From Yes71-27 sp040758635 (GTDB lineage Bacteria; Bacillota; Desulfotomaculia; Desulfotomaculales; Ammonificaceae), in the NCBI GenBank assembly GCA_040758635.1, contig JBFLVI010000020.1, forward strand, positions 1 to 36,330: a stretch of 36,330 nucleotides of DNA, written 5' to 3'. The notes beneath the pieces are model-generated. The model was not told the origin of the DNA and searched no databases. It saw only the letters and a list, made by a program, of their open reading frames with translations. This document shows positions 23,105 to 31,245 of the stretch, one piece after another (position 1 is the stretch's first letter; every line of letters starts with the position of its first letter). The position numbers were made by a program, and so were the translations under genes.

Positions 23105-23721
23105 TTTTCTTTTTCACCCTGAGCGGCGAGTACCTGTTTGTAAAAGTATTCAACCTGGTTGCGGGTATGCTGGAAACCGGCGCTGTTGTCAATCACGCGG
23201 TTGGCCCGCCGCATCTTTTCCGCCTGCGGCATTTGGGCTGCGATCATCGCCTGCGCCTGCTCGGGGGGGATCCGGTCCCGGGCTACGAGCCGCCGGACAA
23301 CTGCTTCGGGTTCCGCGATGACCACCCAGACCTCGTCAAACAGGCGCTCGAGACCGGTTTCAAAAAGCAGCGGCGCTTCGACGACGACCACCCGCGGCGG
23401 CACGGGGCGCCGGCGGAGTTCCGCCAGCCGCTTTTCGATGGCGGCGATGATGGGGGGGTGGGTGATCTCGTCCAGCTTTTTCCTGGCCCCCTCGTCGCTG
23501 AAAATCAGCCGGCGCAGCCTGGCCCGGTCGAGTATGCCGCCCGGCAGAATGAAGTCCGGTCCGAAAGCGGCGGCGATTTTCTTCAACAAGGGTTCTCCCG
23601 GCGCGGTCAACTGTCTGGCGATTTCGTCGGCTTCGATGACTTCCGCGCCGAGCATCTTCAGGTGCCGGGCCACGCTTGTTTTCCCTGTGCCGGCGCTGCC
23701 GGTAAGCCCGATAACCTTCAT
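23101..23721 (-). CDS. coaE: Dephospho-CoA kinase
   Basis: Last step of coenzyme A synthesis: phosphorylates dephospho-CoA with ATP. The 206-residue protein begins MKVIGLTGSAGTGKTSVARHL with its P-loop, followed by VIEADEIARQL, ILDRARLRRLIFSDEGARKKLDEITHP and VEAPLLFETGLERLFDEVWVV, all CoaE marks. The second of two ATGs (23721) is preferred: GGAGGT is seven bases upstream of it. Operon member with polA and mutM as in B. subtilis. Confidence 0.96.
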   Translation of the reverse strand: MKVIGLTGSAGTGKTSVARHLKMLGAEVIEADEIARQLTAPGEPLLKKIAAAFGPDFILPGGILDRARLRRLIFSDEGARKKLDEITHPPIIAAIEKRLAELRRRPVPPRVVVVEAPLLFETGLERLFDEVWVVIAEPEAVVRRLVARDRIPPEQAQAMIAAQMPQAEKMRRANRVIDNSAGFQHTRNQVEYFYKQVLAAQGEKEK

Positions 23722-23760
23722 CATTCTTACCTCCAACCTCTGGCGAAGTTCAACGTTTGA

Positions 23761-24633
23761 TTACACCTCTTTCTTCTGAATTCTGGCTTCTGGCTTCTGA
23801 ATTCTGACCCTCACCACCTGGCATCCCGGGCAAAAATAGGTTCCCCGGCCCCCGAATTTAATTTTTTCCACCCGCGTGCCGCACCTGGGACAGGGCTGGC
23901 CTGCGCGGTGGTGCACCCGGAGAAAGTTCTGGTGGGTTCCCATGCGGCCCTCGCCGTCCACGTAGTTCTGGATACTGGTGCCGCGGTGCGCGACCCCGTC
24001 GGCGAGTACAGCTTTGATCGCCCGGTAAAGTCTCTTTACTTCGGCGGCGCTCAGTTCCGCGCCGCGGCGGGCAGGGTGGAGTCCCGCCTGGAAAAGGATC
24101 TCGTCGGCGTAAATGTTTCCGATGCCGGCGACCACTTCCTGGTCGAGCAGCAGCAGTTTCAGGCGGCGCCGGGAGTTTCGGAGCAGCCCTGCCAGATAGG
24201 CCTCGCTGAACGCGGCGGAGAAGGGTTCCGGGCCGAGCTTTGTGAGTTCCGGCATTCGGCCGGCTTCCGCTGCAGGCAGCAGCCACACCCGGCCGAACTG
24301 GCGGAGGTCGGTCAGGCGCAGCCGCCCCCGGTCGAGGTGCAGGACCAGGTGGGTGTGGCGGGGCAGCGGCGCCGCTTCTTCTTCGTATACCAACTGTCCG
24401 CTCATCCGGAGGTGGATGACCAGGGTGTGCCCGTCATTCAGCTCCAGGAGCAGGTATTTCCCGCGGCGCGAAACGCCGGTAATCTTCCGCCCGCGGACCC
24501 TGCCGGCAAAAGCGGCGGGGGCGGGTTCCCTGACCACCTTTTCAAGACGGACCTCGGCGTCACGGATGGTGCGGCCGGGAATTATTGCGGCCAGTTGCCT
24601 GCTGATGGTTTCCACCTCGGGGAGCTCCGGCAA
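23761..24633 (-). CDS. mutM: Formamidopyrimidine-DNA glycosylase with repeat-encoded tail
   Basis: Excises 8-oxoguanine and formamidopyrimidines and nicks the strand. After the initiator Met, Pro and Glu (PELPEVE) are the catalytic nucleophile and acid. The helix-two-turn-helix region (DQEVVAGIGNIYADEILF) and a C-terminal zinc finger (C248, C251, C268, C271) complete the enzyme. The 290 residues exceed the usual 270-275. The last 18 (VVRVRIQKPEARIQKKEV) lie beyond the zinc finger and are mostly encoded by a simple DNA repeat. The start is a TTG with GAGGTG seven bases upstream inside the polA end; the gap to polA is 4 bp. Confidence 0.96.
   Translation of the reverse strand: MPELPEVETISRQLAAIIPGRTIRDAEVRLEKVVREPAPAAFAGRVRGRKITGVSRRGKYLLLELNDGHTLVIHLRMSGQLVYEEEAAPLPRHTHLVLHLDRGRLRLTDLRQFGRVWLLPAAEAGRMPELTKLGPEPFSAAFSEAYLAGLLRNSRRRLKLLLLDQEVVAGIGNIYADEILFQAGLHPARRGAELSAAEVKRLYRAIKAVLADGVAHRGTSIQNYVDGEGRMGTHQNFLRVHHRAGQPCPRCGTRVEKIKFGGRGTYFCPGCQVVRVRIQKPEARIQKKEV
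23773..23807. repeat. CTTCTGAATTCTGG-type simple repeat inside mutM 3' end
   Basis: CTTCTGAATTCTGG, CTTCTGG and CTTCTGAATTCTGA follow each other directly (35 bp). The same style (CAGAATTCAGAAGCC) is a recurring low-complexity repeat of related genomes, from memory. It codes for the extra tail of MutM. Confidence 0.85.
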
Positions 24634-24637
24634 GGGA

Positions 24638-27226
24638 CTACACCTCGATCTTTTGGACGTCGTGCCAGTTGGGTCCTGCTTTGAGGGAAACGGTCACCGG
24701 GACGTTAAGAGGGAGCGCCTGCTCCATTTTTTCTTTGATCATGGACGCGGTCGTGCGGAGTTCCTCCCGGGGCGCGTCGAAAAGCAGTTCGTCGTGGACC
24801 TGAAGCACCATCAGGGTTTTATGCCCGCGGGTTGAAAGTTCGCGGTGGATCTCCACCATCGCCTTCTTGATCAGGTCCGCGGCGCTTCCCTGAATGATAG
24901 TGTTTACCGCGAGGCGTTCCCCTAACTGCCGCTGGACCCGGTTCGGACTCAGGAGTTCCGGGACGTAACGGCGGCGGTTCAGGAGCGTGGTCACAAACCC
25001 CTTTTCCCGCGCCTCCCGGATGGCCTTTTCGATGAATGTCCTGACTCCCGGGTAGCGGGCGAAGTAGTTTTCGATGTAGCGGCGTGCCTCACGGGGTTCA
25101 ATCTTCAGTTCCTGCGCCAGGCCGTAGTCGCTCATGCCGTAAATGATGCCGAAGTTCACCACCTTGGCGCGTGAGCGCATCTCCGGTGTCACTTCCCCGG
25201 GTGCTACGCCGAACACCTCGGCGGCTGTCCGGGTGTGAATGTCCTCGCCGGAGGTGAAGGCGCGGACCAGCACCGGGTCTTGCGAGAGGTGCGCCAGGAT
25301 CCGGAGCTCGATCTGGGAGTAGTCTGCGGTAAGGATGACGTTCTCCGGGCTTCCGGCGACGAAAGCGCGGCGGATCCTGCGCCCCAAAGGGTCGCGAATC
25401 GGAATGTTCTGCAGGTTTGGCTCCGCTGAAGAGAGGCGCCCCGTGGCGGTCACCGCCTGGTAGAAGGTGGTGTGCAGACGCCCGGTGGCCGGGTTGATAA
25501 GCGATAGAAGCGCGTCGGCATAGGTCGTTTTGAACTTTGCTAATTGGCGGTAGAGCAAAACTTTGGCCACCAGTGCGTGGTCGCTCAACTGCTCCAGGAC
25601 GGAGGCGTCCGTGGAGTAGCCGGATTTGGTTTTTTTCAGCGGCTTGAGCCCCATCTTTTCGAAGAGAATCCTGCCGAACTGTCGGGGGGAGTTGATGTTG
25701 AATTCTTCGCCGGCAAGCCGGAAGATTTCCTGGGCCGCGGTTTCGATCTGCGCTCCGAGTTCCGCCGAAAGGGCCGCCAGTTCCTTCCGGTCCACCGCGA
25801 TCCCGGCGCTTTCCATCGCCTGCAGCACCGCGGCCAGGGGCAGCTCCACTTCCCGGAAGAGGTATTCCTGTTCCTGGAGCCGCAGCTTGGCTTCGAGAAC
25901 CGGCGTGAGCAGGAAAGCGGCCAGGGCCTGTTCGGCCGGGCCGGTTTGCTCTTCGGGCAGGAAGATGCCCCGGTGCTCAAAAAGCACGTCGCCGATGGTG
26001 TTGGCTGCGCCCGGGTTGAGCAGGTAGGCCGCCAGCATCGTATCGAAGGAGAATTTCTCCGGTCCGAGCCCATGCGGAATTGAAAGGTGCAGGATCCGCT
26101 TGACGTCGTGGGCCAAAAGCCGGGGTTCCGCAAGGGAAGCGATCCCCCGCAGCAAAGCCGCCGCGTTTTCGGGGCCCTCGGCTAAAAAGACGGTCTGCAC
26201 TCCGGCGCAAACGGCGCAGGCCGTGGGACGTTGGCCGGCTGCGGCGAGGGACAGGGCTGCGGTGCCGGCGCGGCCCAGATCGGCGACGACTCTGTCCACC
26301 GCCTCCGGCGGCACGGCAATCCTTTCGACCGGCGGCAGCGTGGTTTCCTGTGTTTTCGGCTCGGCGGGATGCGGCGCGAGCCCGTTCAGTTTCTTGATGA
26401 GCGAGCGAAACTCCAGCTTCTGGAAAACCTTGTGCACGGCGGCCAGGTCCGGTCCGGGCCAGGAAAGGTTCGCGACATCCAGGGAAAGGGGCACCGTCCG
26501 CTCGATGTCGGCCAGACGCTTGGAGCGAAGGGCCTGCTCGCGGTAAGCGAAGAGCTTCTGGCGGACACCGGCCGGCAGTTCCGCGGCGTGGTCCAGGAGC
26601 TCTTCCAGACTGGGATGCTTCTGCAGCAGCGCGGCGGCGGTTTTCGGGCCGATGCCGGGAATGCCGGGAATGTTATCAGAGGCGTCGCCGGCCATGCTCT
26701 TTAGGTCCGGCAGCTGGCGGGGGGCGACGCCGAAGCGTTCGCGGACCGCTTTTTCGTCGTAGCGGACGATTTCGCTGATCCCCCTGCGGGTTGCCAGGAC
26801 GGAGGTTTTCGGGGAGACCAGTTGCAGCGTGTCCAGGTCGCCGGTCACCACCAAGCAGGAAAAGCCTGCCGCTTCAGCCTGATCGGCGATTGTTCCGATG
26901 ATGTCATCGGCCTCAAAGCCCTCCATTTCGATCACCGGAATTCGCAAGGCGTCCAGAACCGCTTTAACAAGCGGAAACTGCGGCCGCAGATCCTCGGGGG
27001 TTTCCGGCCGGTGGGCCTTGTAGGACGCCTCGATGTCGTGGCGGAAGGTCATCTTGCCCTTGTCGAAGGCGGCCACCACGACGTCCGGCTGCGTTTCTTT
27101 CAACAGCTTCAGCAGCATGCTGGTGAAGCCGTAGACGGCGTTGGTAGGAATGCCGTCCCTGGTGCTAAGCACCGGGATGGCATGGAAGGCCCGGTGTACC
27201 AGGCTGTTTCCGTCTATCAGGAGCAT
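24638..27226 (-). CDS. polA: DNA polymerase I
   Basis: Repair and Okazaki-fragment polymerase. The 862-residue protein has an N-terminal 5'-3' exonuclease (MLLIDGNSLVHRAF to about residue 290, with FEADDIIGTIA, VTGDLDTLQLV and GDASDNIPGIPGIGPKTA). The middle domain lacks the Asp-x-Glu and other proofreading acids (AALSLAAAGQ in the expected place), so the 3'-5' exonuclease is probably dead, as in Thermus and Bacillus enzymes. The polymerase domain has TADYSQIELRILAHLS, RSRAKVVNFGIIYGMSDYGL and LQVHDELLFDAP. ATG at 27226 is the conserved start, but its ribosome site is weak; TTG at 27250 or GTG at 27244 are possible. It leads the polA-mutM-coaE-slt operon. Confidence 0.96.
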   Translation of the reverse strand: MLLIDGNSLVHRAFHAIPVLSTRDGIPTNAVYGFTSMLLKLLKETQPDVVVAAFDKGKMTFRHDIEASYKAHRPETPEDLRPQFPLVKAVLDALRIPVIEMEGFEADDIIGTIADQAEAAGFSCLVVTGDLDTLQLVSPKTSVLATRRGISEIVRYDEKAVRERFGVAPRQLPDLKSMAGDASDNIPGIPGIGPKTAAALLQKHPSLEELLDHAAELPAGVRQKLFAYREQALRSKRLADIERTVPLSLDVANLSWPGPDLAAVHKVFQKLEFRSLIKKLNGLAPHPAEPKTQETTLPPVERIAVPPEAVDRVVADLGRAGTAALSLAAAGQRPTACAVCAGVQTVFLAEGPENAAALLRGIASLAEPRLLAHDVKRILHLSIPHGLGPEKFSFDTMLAAYLLNPGAANTIGDVLFEHRGIFLPEEQTGPAEQALAAFLLTPVLEAKLRLQEQEYLFREVELPLAAVLQAMESAGIAVDRKELAALSAELGAQIETAAQEIFRLAGEEFNINSPRQFGRILFEKMGLKPLKKTKSGYSTDASVLEQLSDHALVAKVLLYRQLAKFKTTYADALLSLINPATGRLHTTFYQAVTATGRLSSAEPNLQNIPIRDPLGRRIRRAFVAGSPENVILTADYSQIELRILAHLSQDPVLVRAFTSGEDIHTRTAAEVFGVAPGEVTPEMRSRAKVVNFGIIYGMSDYGLAQELKIEPREARRYIENYFARYPGVRTFIEKAIREAREKGFVTTLLNRRRYVPELLSPNRVQRQLGERLAVNTIIQGSAADLIKKAMVEIHRELSTRGHKTLMVLQVHDELLFDAPREELRTTASMIKEKMEQALPLNVPVTVSLKAGPNWHDVQKIEV

Positions 27227-27445
27227 CTTTCGCAAACATTCCACCGCCAACGGACGACCAATTTACGGGGGTAGTATTTCACCGGAAACCCTAAAATACC
27301 TTCCTCCCAAGCGACATTTCTATAAACCCTTTCGTCCTGCGCCACCCGGAGATGGCCGGCGTGTTTTTTCCCGGAGCGGAAAAGTTAACATGTCAGGGTG
27401 CAGGAAAAATAAATCGGACGGGGAATATTAATTAAGCGTCTCCAA

Positions 27446-28798
27446 ATGGAGCGCAGCCGGGTAAATATAAATAGGCGGGTAAATATAAAGGCGAGGACAA
27501 TAACATCCGGCACCGGGCCTGCAATAACGGCGGGCGCCGGTGTGAGTTGCAAGGAGGTTTCTGAAACCATCGCTACGTCTCTCTTTCAACCGTGTTCTTG
27601 CGGCAGCGGCCTCAACTTCGGCGACTGTTGCGCCAAAAAGGTCGTGACGCTGGAACAGTTGCGCTGGCGGACCACGGCGCGCGAGCTCAAACGCAAGCTG
27701 GGCTTCTTCGCCCAGCAGCCGGTGTTTACCGAAGCGGCGATCTGGGCCCAACACCTTTATTTGAGCGGCATCGCGGGGAGTCTTTTTACCCTCGACAGCA
27801 ACTTTGTCGGCGAGCGGTGTTTCGAGTGGTTCATTTTTGATTTTCCGGTCACCGGGAAGGAAACGATTATCGAACTTTTCCGGAAGACTGCGGCCTCCGA
27901 GTTGAACGACCAGGAAACCGCCCTTTTAAAGCGGTGGAGCAAGGCTCCGAACGCCTTTTACGAGGTAAAGGCCGTGGGCAAGCAGGCGGTCCTGGTGGAA
28001 GATATTTTGACCGCAGACCGCTTCTGCGTGCGGGGTTTTGAAAACGTCAAAGACGTGGTTTCCGGCGGGATTCTGTACCTCCGGCTCCTCTGGGTGGGCG
28101 GGGAGTTCGAGTTTTCCACTACGGGCCTCTTGCTACCGCACGAGGCCAAAGAAACGATTCTGTCGTGGCTGAAAGAGGATTACGCCGTTTTCAAACGGCT
28201 GGTCGGGCGGAAAAGGGCAAACTGGCCCTCATATCTCCGCCGGCGGGCGCACCGGATCGCAGCCTGGGTCGCCTGTTTGGGGTCGAGCTCCCAGGACGGC
28301 TGCGTCGAGTTCGAGAACGTTTGGGGCGAACGCCTGGACCATCTGCTTTTCCTCCTGGAAGAAAAGATCCTCGAGGAGCTTGTGCGCGACTGCATCAGAC
28401 GGGAGCGGTGGAAGGAGCTCTTTGGGGAAATCATCCGGGAGGCGGAGGAAGGAAAAAAATCCGGCAAGGACAAGGAAAAGAAAAATGGAAGCGCGGAAGG
28501 CTTTGCCTGGCCGCGGCCCGAGTACGCCGAAGTGGCGCGCCTGGTGGTCAAGGACCTGAAAAAGCGCGGGCGGGTGAAGGAAGTAAACAAAGCCCTCCGG
28601 TTGTGGTATAAGTTCTGTGTCGCCCGGGGTCCGGTGATCAGGAAGGTTGCGGCCTGGGCGGCGGCAGTGGTGTACACGGTGGCGCGGATAGAGGGGGACC
28701 GGGTGAACCAGCAGCGGTTGGCGGCGGAATACGGCGTTTCAGTGTCGGCGGTATCGGTGAACCACCGCCTGTTGTGTCGTTCGCTCGGCCTGTTTTAA
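27446..28798 (+). CDS. SEC-C motif protein with C-terminal helix-turn-helix-like segment
   Basis: The product is up to 450 residues. A SEC-C zinc motif is at C50, C52, C61, C62 (PCSCGSGLNFGDCC). A long middle part includes FEWFIFDFPVTGKETIIELF. A charged linker (about 335-350, EEGKKSGKDKEKKNG) follows, and the C-terminus looks like a helix-turn-helix (VNQQRLAAEYGVSVSAVSVNHRLLCRSLG). This resembles SEC-C proteins of Firmicutes with unknown roles. The start is uncertain: the ATG at 27446 has no ribosome site; a GTG at 27542 is possible; a perfect AAGGAGG (27551-27557) is followed in frame only by an ATC at 27569. It diverges from polA and ends at a terminator. Confidence 0.75.
   Translation: MERSRVNINRRVNIKARTITSGTGPAITAGAGVSCKEVSETIATSLFQPCSCGSGLNFGDCCAKKVVTLEQLRWRTTARELKRKLGFFAQQPVFTEAAIWAQHLYLSGIAGSLFTLDSNFVGERCFEWFIFDFPVTGKETIIELFRKTAASELNDQETALLKRWSKAPNAFYEVKAVGKQAVLVEDILTADRFCVRGFENVKDVVSGGILYLRLLWVGGEFEFSTTGLLLPHEAKETILSWLKEDYAVFKRLVGRKRANWPSYLRRRAHRIAAWVACLGSSSQDGCVEFENVWGERLDHLLFLLEEKILEELVRDCIRRERWKELFGEIIREAEEGKKSGKDKEKKNGSAEGFAWPRPEYAEVARLVVKDLKKRGRVKEVNKALRLWYKFCVARGPVIRKVAAWAAAVVYTVARIEGDRVNQQRLAAEYGVSVSAVSVNHRLLCRSLGLF
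27458..27489. repeat. 14-bp direct repeat before the SEC-C protein
   Basis: CGGGTAAATATAAA occurs at 27458-27471 and 27476-27489, 18 bp apart. It lies at the start of the open frame or upstream of it. The rest of 27227-27457 shows no gene I can support; polA's promoter should be there. Confidence 0.7.
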
Positions 28799-28811
28799 GA
28801 GTTGCATCAGC

Positions 28812-28835
28812 AACCCCTGAAAAGGGGTTTTTTTT
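28812..28835 (+). terminator. Terminator after the SEC-C gene
   Basis: AACCCC and GGGGTT pair around TGAAAA and are followed by a run of eight T. It begins 14 bp past the stop. Confidence 0.9.
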
Positions 28836-28878
28836 ATGGGGCACCTGGCGTAAGATGTGGGGGGGAGAATGAAGCCGG

Positions 28879-29469
28879 ATGCTGGAGAAGGTTATTAAGG
28901 CGGTCACCGAGTACGTTGCCGCTCTGGGCTACTGGGGCATCGCCATCGGCATGGCCATCGAAAGCTGCAACATCCCGCTGCCCAGTGAGGTTATCCTTCC
29001 TTTCGGCGGGTTTCTGGCCGCCCAGGGGAAGCTGAACTTCTTCCTGGCCGCCCTGGCGGGGAATGTGGGGGGGACGGTCGGTTCGATCGTCTCCTATTAT
29101 CTCGGTTTCAAAGGCGGGCGCCCTCTTCTCGAGCGCTACGGCCGCTACTTCTGGATTTCGCAGCGGGAACTGGCGCTTGCCGACCGCTGGTTTGCCCGCT
29201 GGGGGGAGGCCACGGTCTTCTTTACCCGGTTGCTGCCGGTAATCCGGACGTTTATTTCCTTTCCGGCCGGCGTTGCCCGGATGAATTTTAAGCGGTTCGT
29301 CGTTTACACCTTCTTCGGTTCGCTGCCGTGGAGTTTCTTTCTCACCTACCTGGGTTTCAAATTAGGTCAGCATTGGGGCGTCCTGCAGGAGTGGTTTCAC
29401 CGCTTTGACGTCGCGATCCTCCTGTTCCTCGGCATCCTGGTTCTGGTTTTCTGGTGGCGCCGCAGATGA
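28879..29469 (+). CDS. DedA family membrane protein
   Basis: The 196-residue integral membrane protein belongs to the DedA/VTT family, now linked to lipid carrier flipping across the membrane. Features: GIAIGMAIESCNIPLPSEVILPFGGFLAAQGKL near the N-terminus, GGTVGSIVSYYLGFKGGRPLLERYG, and FFTRLLPVIRTFISFPAGVARMNFKRF with the conserved R-x-x-P-x-x-R-T type motif; four or five hydrophobic segments follow. Basic C-terminal end WWRRR. ATG with GGGGGAG upstream at a somewhat long distance. It stands alone between terminators. Confidence 0.93.
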   Translation: MLEKVIKAVTEYVAALGYWGIAIGMAIESCNIPLPSEVILPFGGFLAAQGKLNFFLAALAGNVGGTVGSIVSYYLGFKGGRPLLERYGRYFWISQRELALADRWFARWGEATVFFTRLLPVIRTFISFPAGVARMNFKRFVVYTFFGSLPWSFFLTYLGFKLGQHWGVLQEWFHRFDVAILLFLGILVLVFWWRRR

Positions 29470-29495
29470 CGGAGGGTGCCGGCCGCGCCGCTGCT

Positions 29496-29523
29496 GTGAA
29501 CCGGTGAAGTCGCAGCGGTTCAC
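29496..29523. repeat. 8-bp perfect inverted repeat downstream of dedA
   Basis: GTGAACCG (29496-29503) and CGGTTCAC (29516-29523) pair around a 12-base loop. No T-run follows. Confidence 0.55.
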
Positions 29524-29568
29524 GGGGCGCCTGGGTTGGCTTGCAAGTACCTTCGTGCTTTAAGAATT

Positions 29569-29609
29569 ACCCGTCCCCGGATAAAGGGTGGGGGCGGGTT
29601 CTGCTTTTT
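29569..29609 (+). terminator. Terminator-like hairpin downstream of dedA
   Basis: ACCCGTCCCC pairs with GGGGGCGGGT (one G-T) around 11 bases; TCTGCTTTTT follows. It lies 100 bp past the dedA stop. Confidence 0.65.
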
Positions 29610-29645
29610 CAGAGCCGGTGTGATGCTTCTTCCAGCTCTACCCTG

Positions 29646-29674
29646 GTATGCTGGGTATCCGGCAAGAGATACTA
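29646..29674 (+). promoter_or_regulatory. Sigma-G-type promoter of the spore lipoprotein gene
   Basis: GTATG at 29646-29650 matches the sigma-G -35 (GYATR). GATACTA at 29668-29674 matches the -10 CATACTA in six of seven positions, spacer 17 bp. A forespore promoter fits the YhcN/YlaJ-like product. Confidence 0.6.
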
Positions 29675-29702
29675 AGAACAAACCGGAGCAAGGAGGGGGA
29701 AT

Positions 29703-30200
29703 GTGCGCAGAAAGATTCTTTTCAGCATCGTTGCCTTAATGTTTGCAGTTGGTCTCTTCTGGGCGGGAGGGTGCACCACCCCCCAGCGAAAACCGACGCC
29801 GCCGGCGTCACCGACACAACCGGCGCCGGAACCAGCGCGCAAACCGCTGCCCACCGACCCGCGGGAGCTCAGCCGCCTGGCCAGCCGGCTGGCTGGAGAA
29901 GCGGCCGAGGTGCCGGGGGTGAACAAGGCCACAGTAGTTATTGGAGGAAGTACGGCCTACGTGGGTATTAACCTGAACGCGGACGTGGAGCGAGGGGAAA
30001 CGACACGGATTCAGCAGCGGGTGGCCGACCGGGTTAAGAAAACCGAACCGCGGCTTAAACGGGTGATGGTCACGACGGACGCGGATACCTTTACGCGGAT
30101 TAAGCGCGTTCAGGACGGAATCGCCAAGGGGAAACCGGTCTCCGCGTTCACGCGGGAGATCCAGGAAATAAACCGGCGGATGACCCCGGCGACGCGCTGA
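29703..30200 (+). CDS. YhcN/YlaJ family sporulation lipoprotein
   Basis: The 165-residue protein has a lipoprotein signal peptide with lipobox ending at C24 (FWAGGC). A Pro-rich linker of about 25 residues follows. The domain (about 55-165) contains ASRLAGEAAEVPGVNKATVVIGGSTAYVGINL and IQQRVADRVKKTEPRLKRVMVTTDADTFTRI. This is the YhcN/YlaJ fold seen in inner spore membrane lipoproteins; their task in germination or stability is not firmly defined. GTG start behind AAGGAGGGGG. A sigma-G-type promoter lies 30 bp upstream. It is convergent with the PdaB-like gene. Confidence 0.9.
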   Translation: MRRKILFSIVALMFAVGLFWAGGCTTPQRKPTPPASPTQPAPEPARKPLPTDPRELSRLASRLAGEAAEVPGVNKATVVIGGSTAYVGINLNADVERGETTRIQQRVADRVKKTEPRLKRVMVTTDADTFTRIKRVQDGIAKGKPVSAFTREIQEINRRMTPATR

Positions 30201-30204
30201 AGTT

Positions 30205-30277
30205 ACCCGGCACTCAACCCTCGCCAAACAGCCGGGATCCAACATACTACTCCTTGTGTACGGGTTGGGTGCCGGGT
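30205..30277. repeat. 16-bp inverted repeat between convergent genes
   Basis: ACCCGGCACTCAACCC (30205-30220) and GGGTTGGGTGCCGGGT (30262-30277) pair over all 16 positions with one G-T, around a 41-base loop. TGTATATTTTG follows. It could be a bidirectional terminator with a long loop or a remnant of a small mobile repeat. Confidence 0.8.
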
Positions 30278-30303
30278 TGTATATTTTGTCGGACGCGCCA
30301 GAC

Positions 30304-31056
30304 TCAGTCCAGGACTCCGGGGCCGTAACGGAGCAACTCTGAAACCGTCACCATTTTGTAACCTTGCTGGCGCAGGCCGGCAATAACCTCCGGCAGCGCC
30401 TTGTCCGTCTGCCGACAACTGTCGCTGGCATGCAGCAGGACGATGGTTCCCGGGCGCACTAACTTCAATACCCGCCGGACAATCGTTACCACACCGGGAT
30501 TCTTCCAGTCCAGGGAGTCTACATCCCACTGGATTACCGTGTAACCCAGTTCTTGAGCGGCCTTTACCACCTTTTCATCCCAGTCACCGTTGGGGGTGCG
30601 GATTAAGCGCGGTTCCTTCCCGGTAACGTTGAAAATGATCTGGTGGGCGGTGGCGATCTCTTCCTTAATCTTTTCTTTGGGAAGCTGGCTCAGGTTAATG
30701 TGCCGGTACCCGTGGCTGCCGATTTCGTGCCCGTCGGCGGCGATCCGCTTGGCGATTTCGGGGTATTTTCTGACCCACGGGCCGGAGAGGAAAAAGGTGC
30801 ACCGGAGATTCTCCTTTTTCAAGATGTCCAACACGGGGCCCGGTGTTCTGGTCCCCCAACTGATGTCAAAGGACAGGGCGACCACCTTTTCGTCGGTCTT
30901 GACGCGGTAGACTATCGGCGCGCTCTGCGCCGCGGTGGGAAAAGCAAAGGGCTGGCGCAGAACCGCGAAGGCGAAGAGTCCTGCCGTGACTGCGAAACAA
31001 AGTGCAAGGAGAAGGGACTGTTTTAAAACCCGGAAATTTAAATAGATTACCCTCAT
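30304..31056 (-). CDS. Polysaccharide deacetylase, PdaB-like sporulation protein
   Basis: The 250-residue protein has an N-terminal membrane or export helix (about 13-32) and a NodB domain. The first motif is SFDISWG (D64) rather than TFDDG, so the second Asp, a metal ligand in classical enzymes, is missing as in B. subtilis PdaB. H115 and H119 (GSHGYRH), RTPNGDWD and LLHASD complete the motifs, and VIQWDVDSLDWKNPG is PdaB-like. Family members are needed for spore cortex or spore maintenance. The ATG at 31056 has AAGGAGG directly upstream; the open frame continues to 31140 without a ribosome site. It is convergent with the spore lipoprotein and divergent from the carboxypeptidase gene. Confidence 0.92.
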   Translation of the reverse strand: MRVIYLNFRVLKQSLLLALCFAVTAGLFAFAVLRQPFAFPTAAQSAPIVYRVKTDEKVVALSFDISWGTRTPGPVLDILKKENLRCTFFLSGPWVRKYPEIAKRIAADGHEIGSHGYRHINLSQLPKEKIKEEIATAHQIIFNVTGKEPRLIRTPNGDWDEKVVKAAQELGYTVIQWDVDSLDWKNPGVVTIVRRVLKLVRPGTIVLLHASDSCRQTDKALPEVIAGLRQQGYKMVTVSELLRYGPGVLD

Positions 31057-31245
31057 TTTTCCTCCTTGGATAATGGCATAAATTCCGGTTGTTACCGGTT
31101 GCCGGCCTGTTTCGGCCCGGCATAAAACGGCCGCAACCATGGCGTGCCCTCTTTTCCTTAAAAAGCTATTGCGCTGGGTTTCTAATTATGCTTTGCGGGA
31201 GCAAAAATAGAGCTTAGGATAAAGAGAATCCAAAGGGGATACGCG

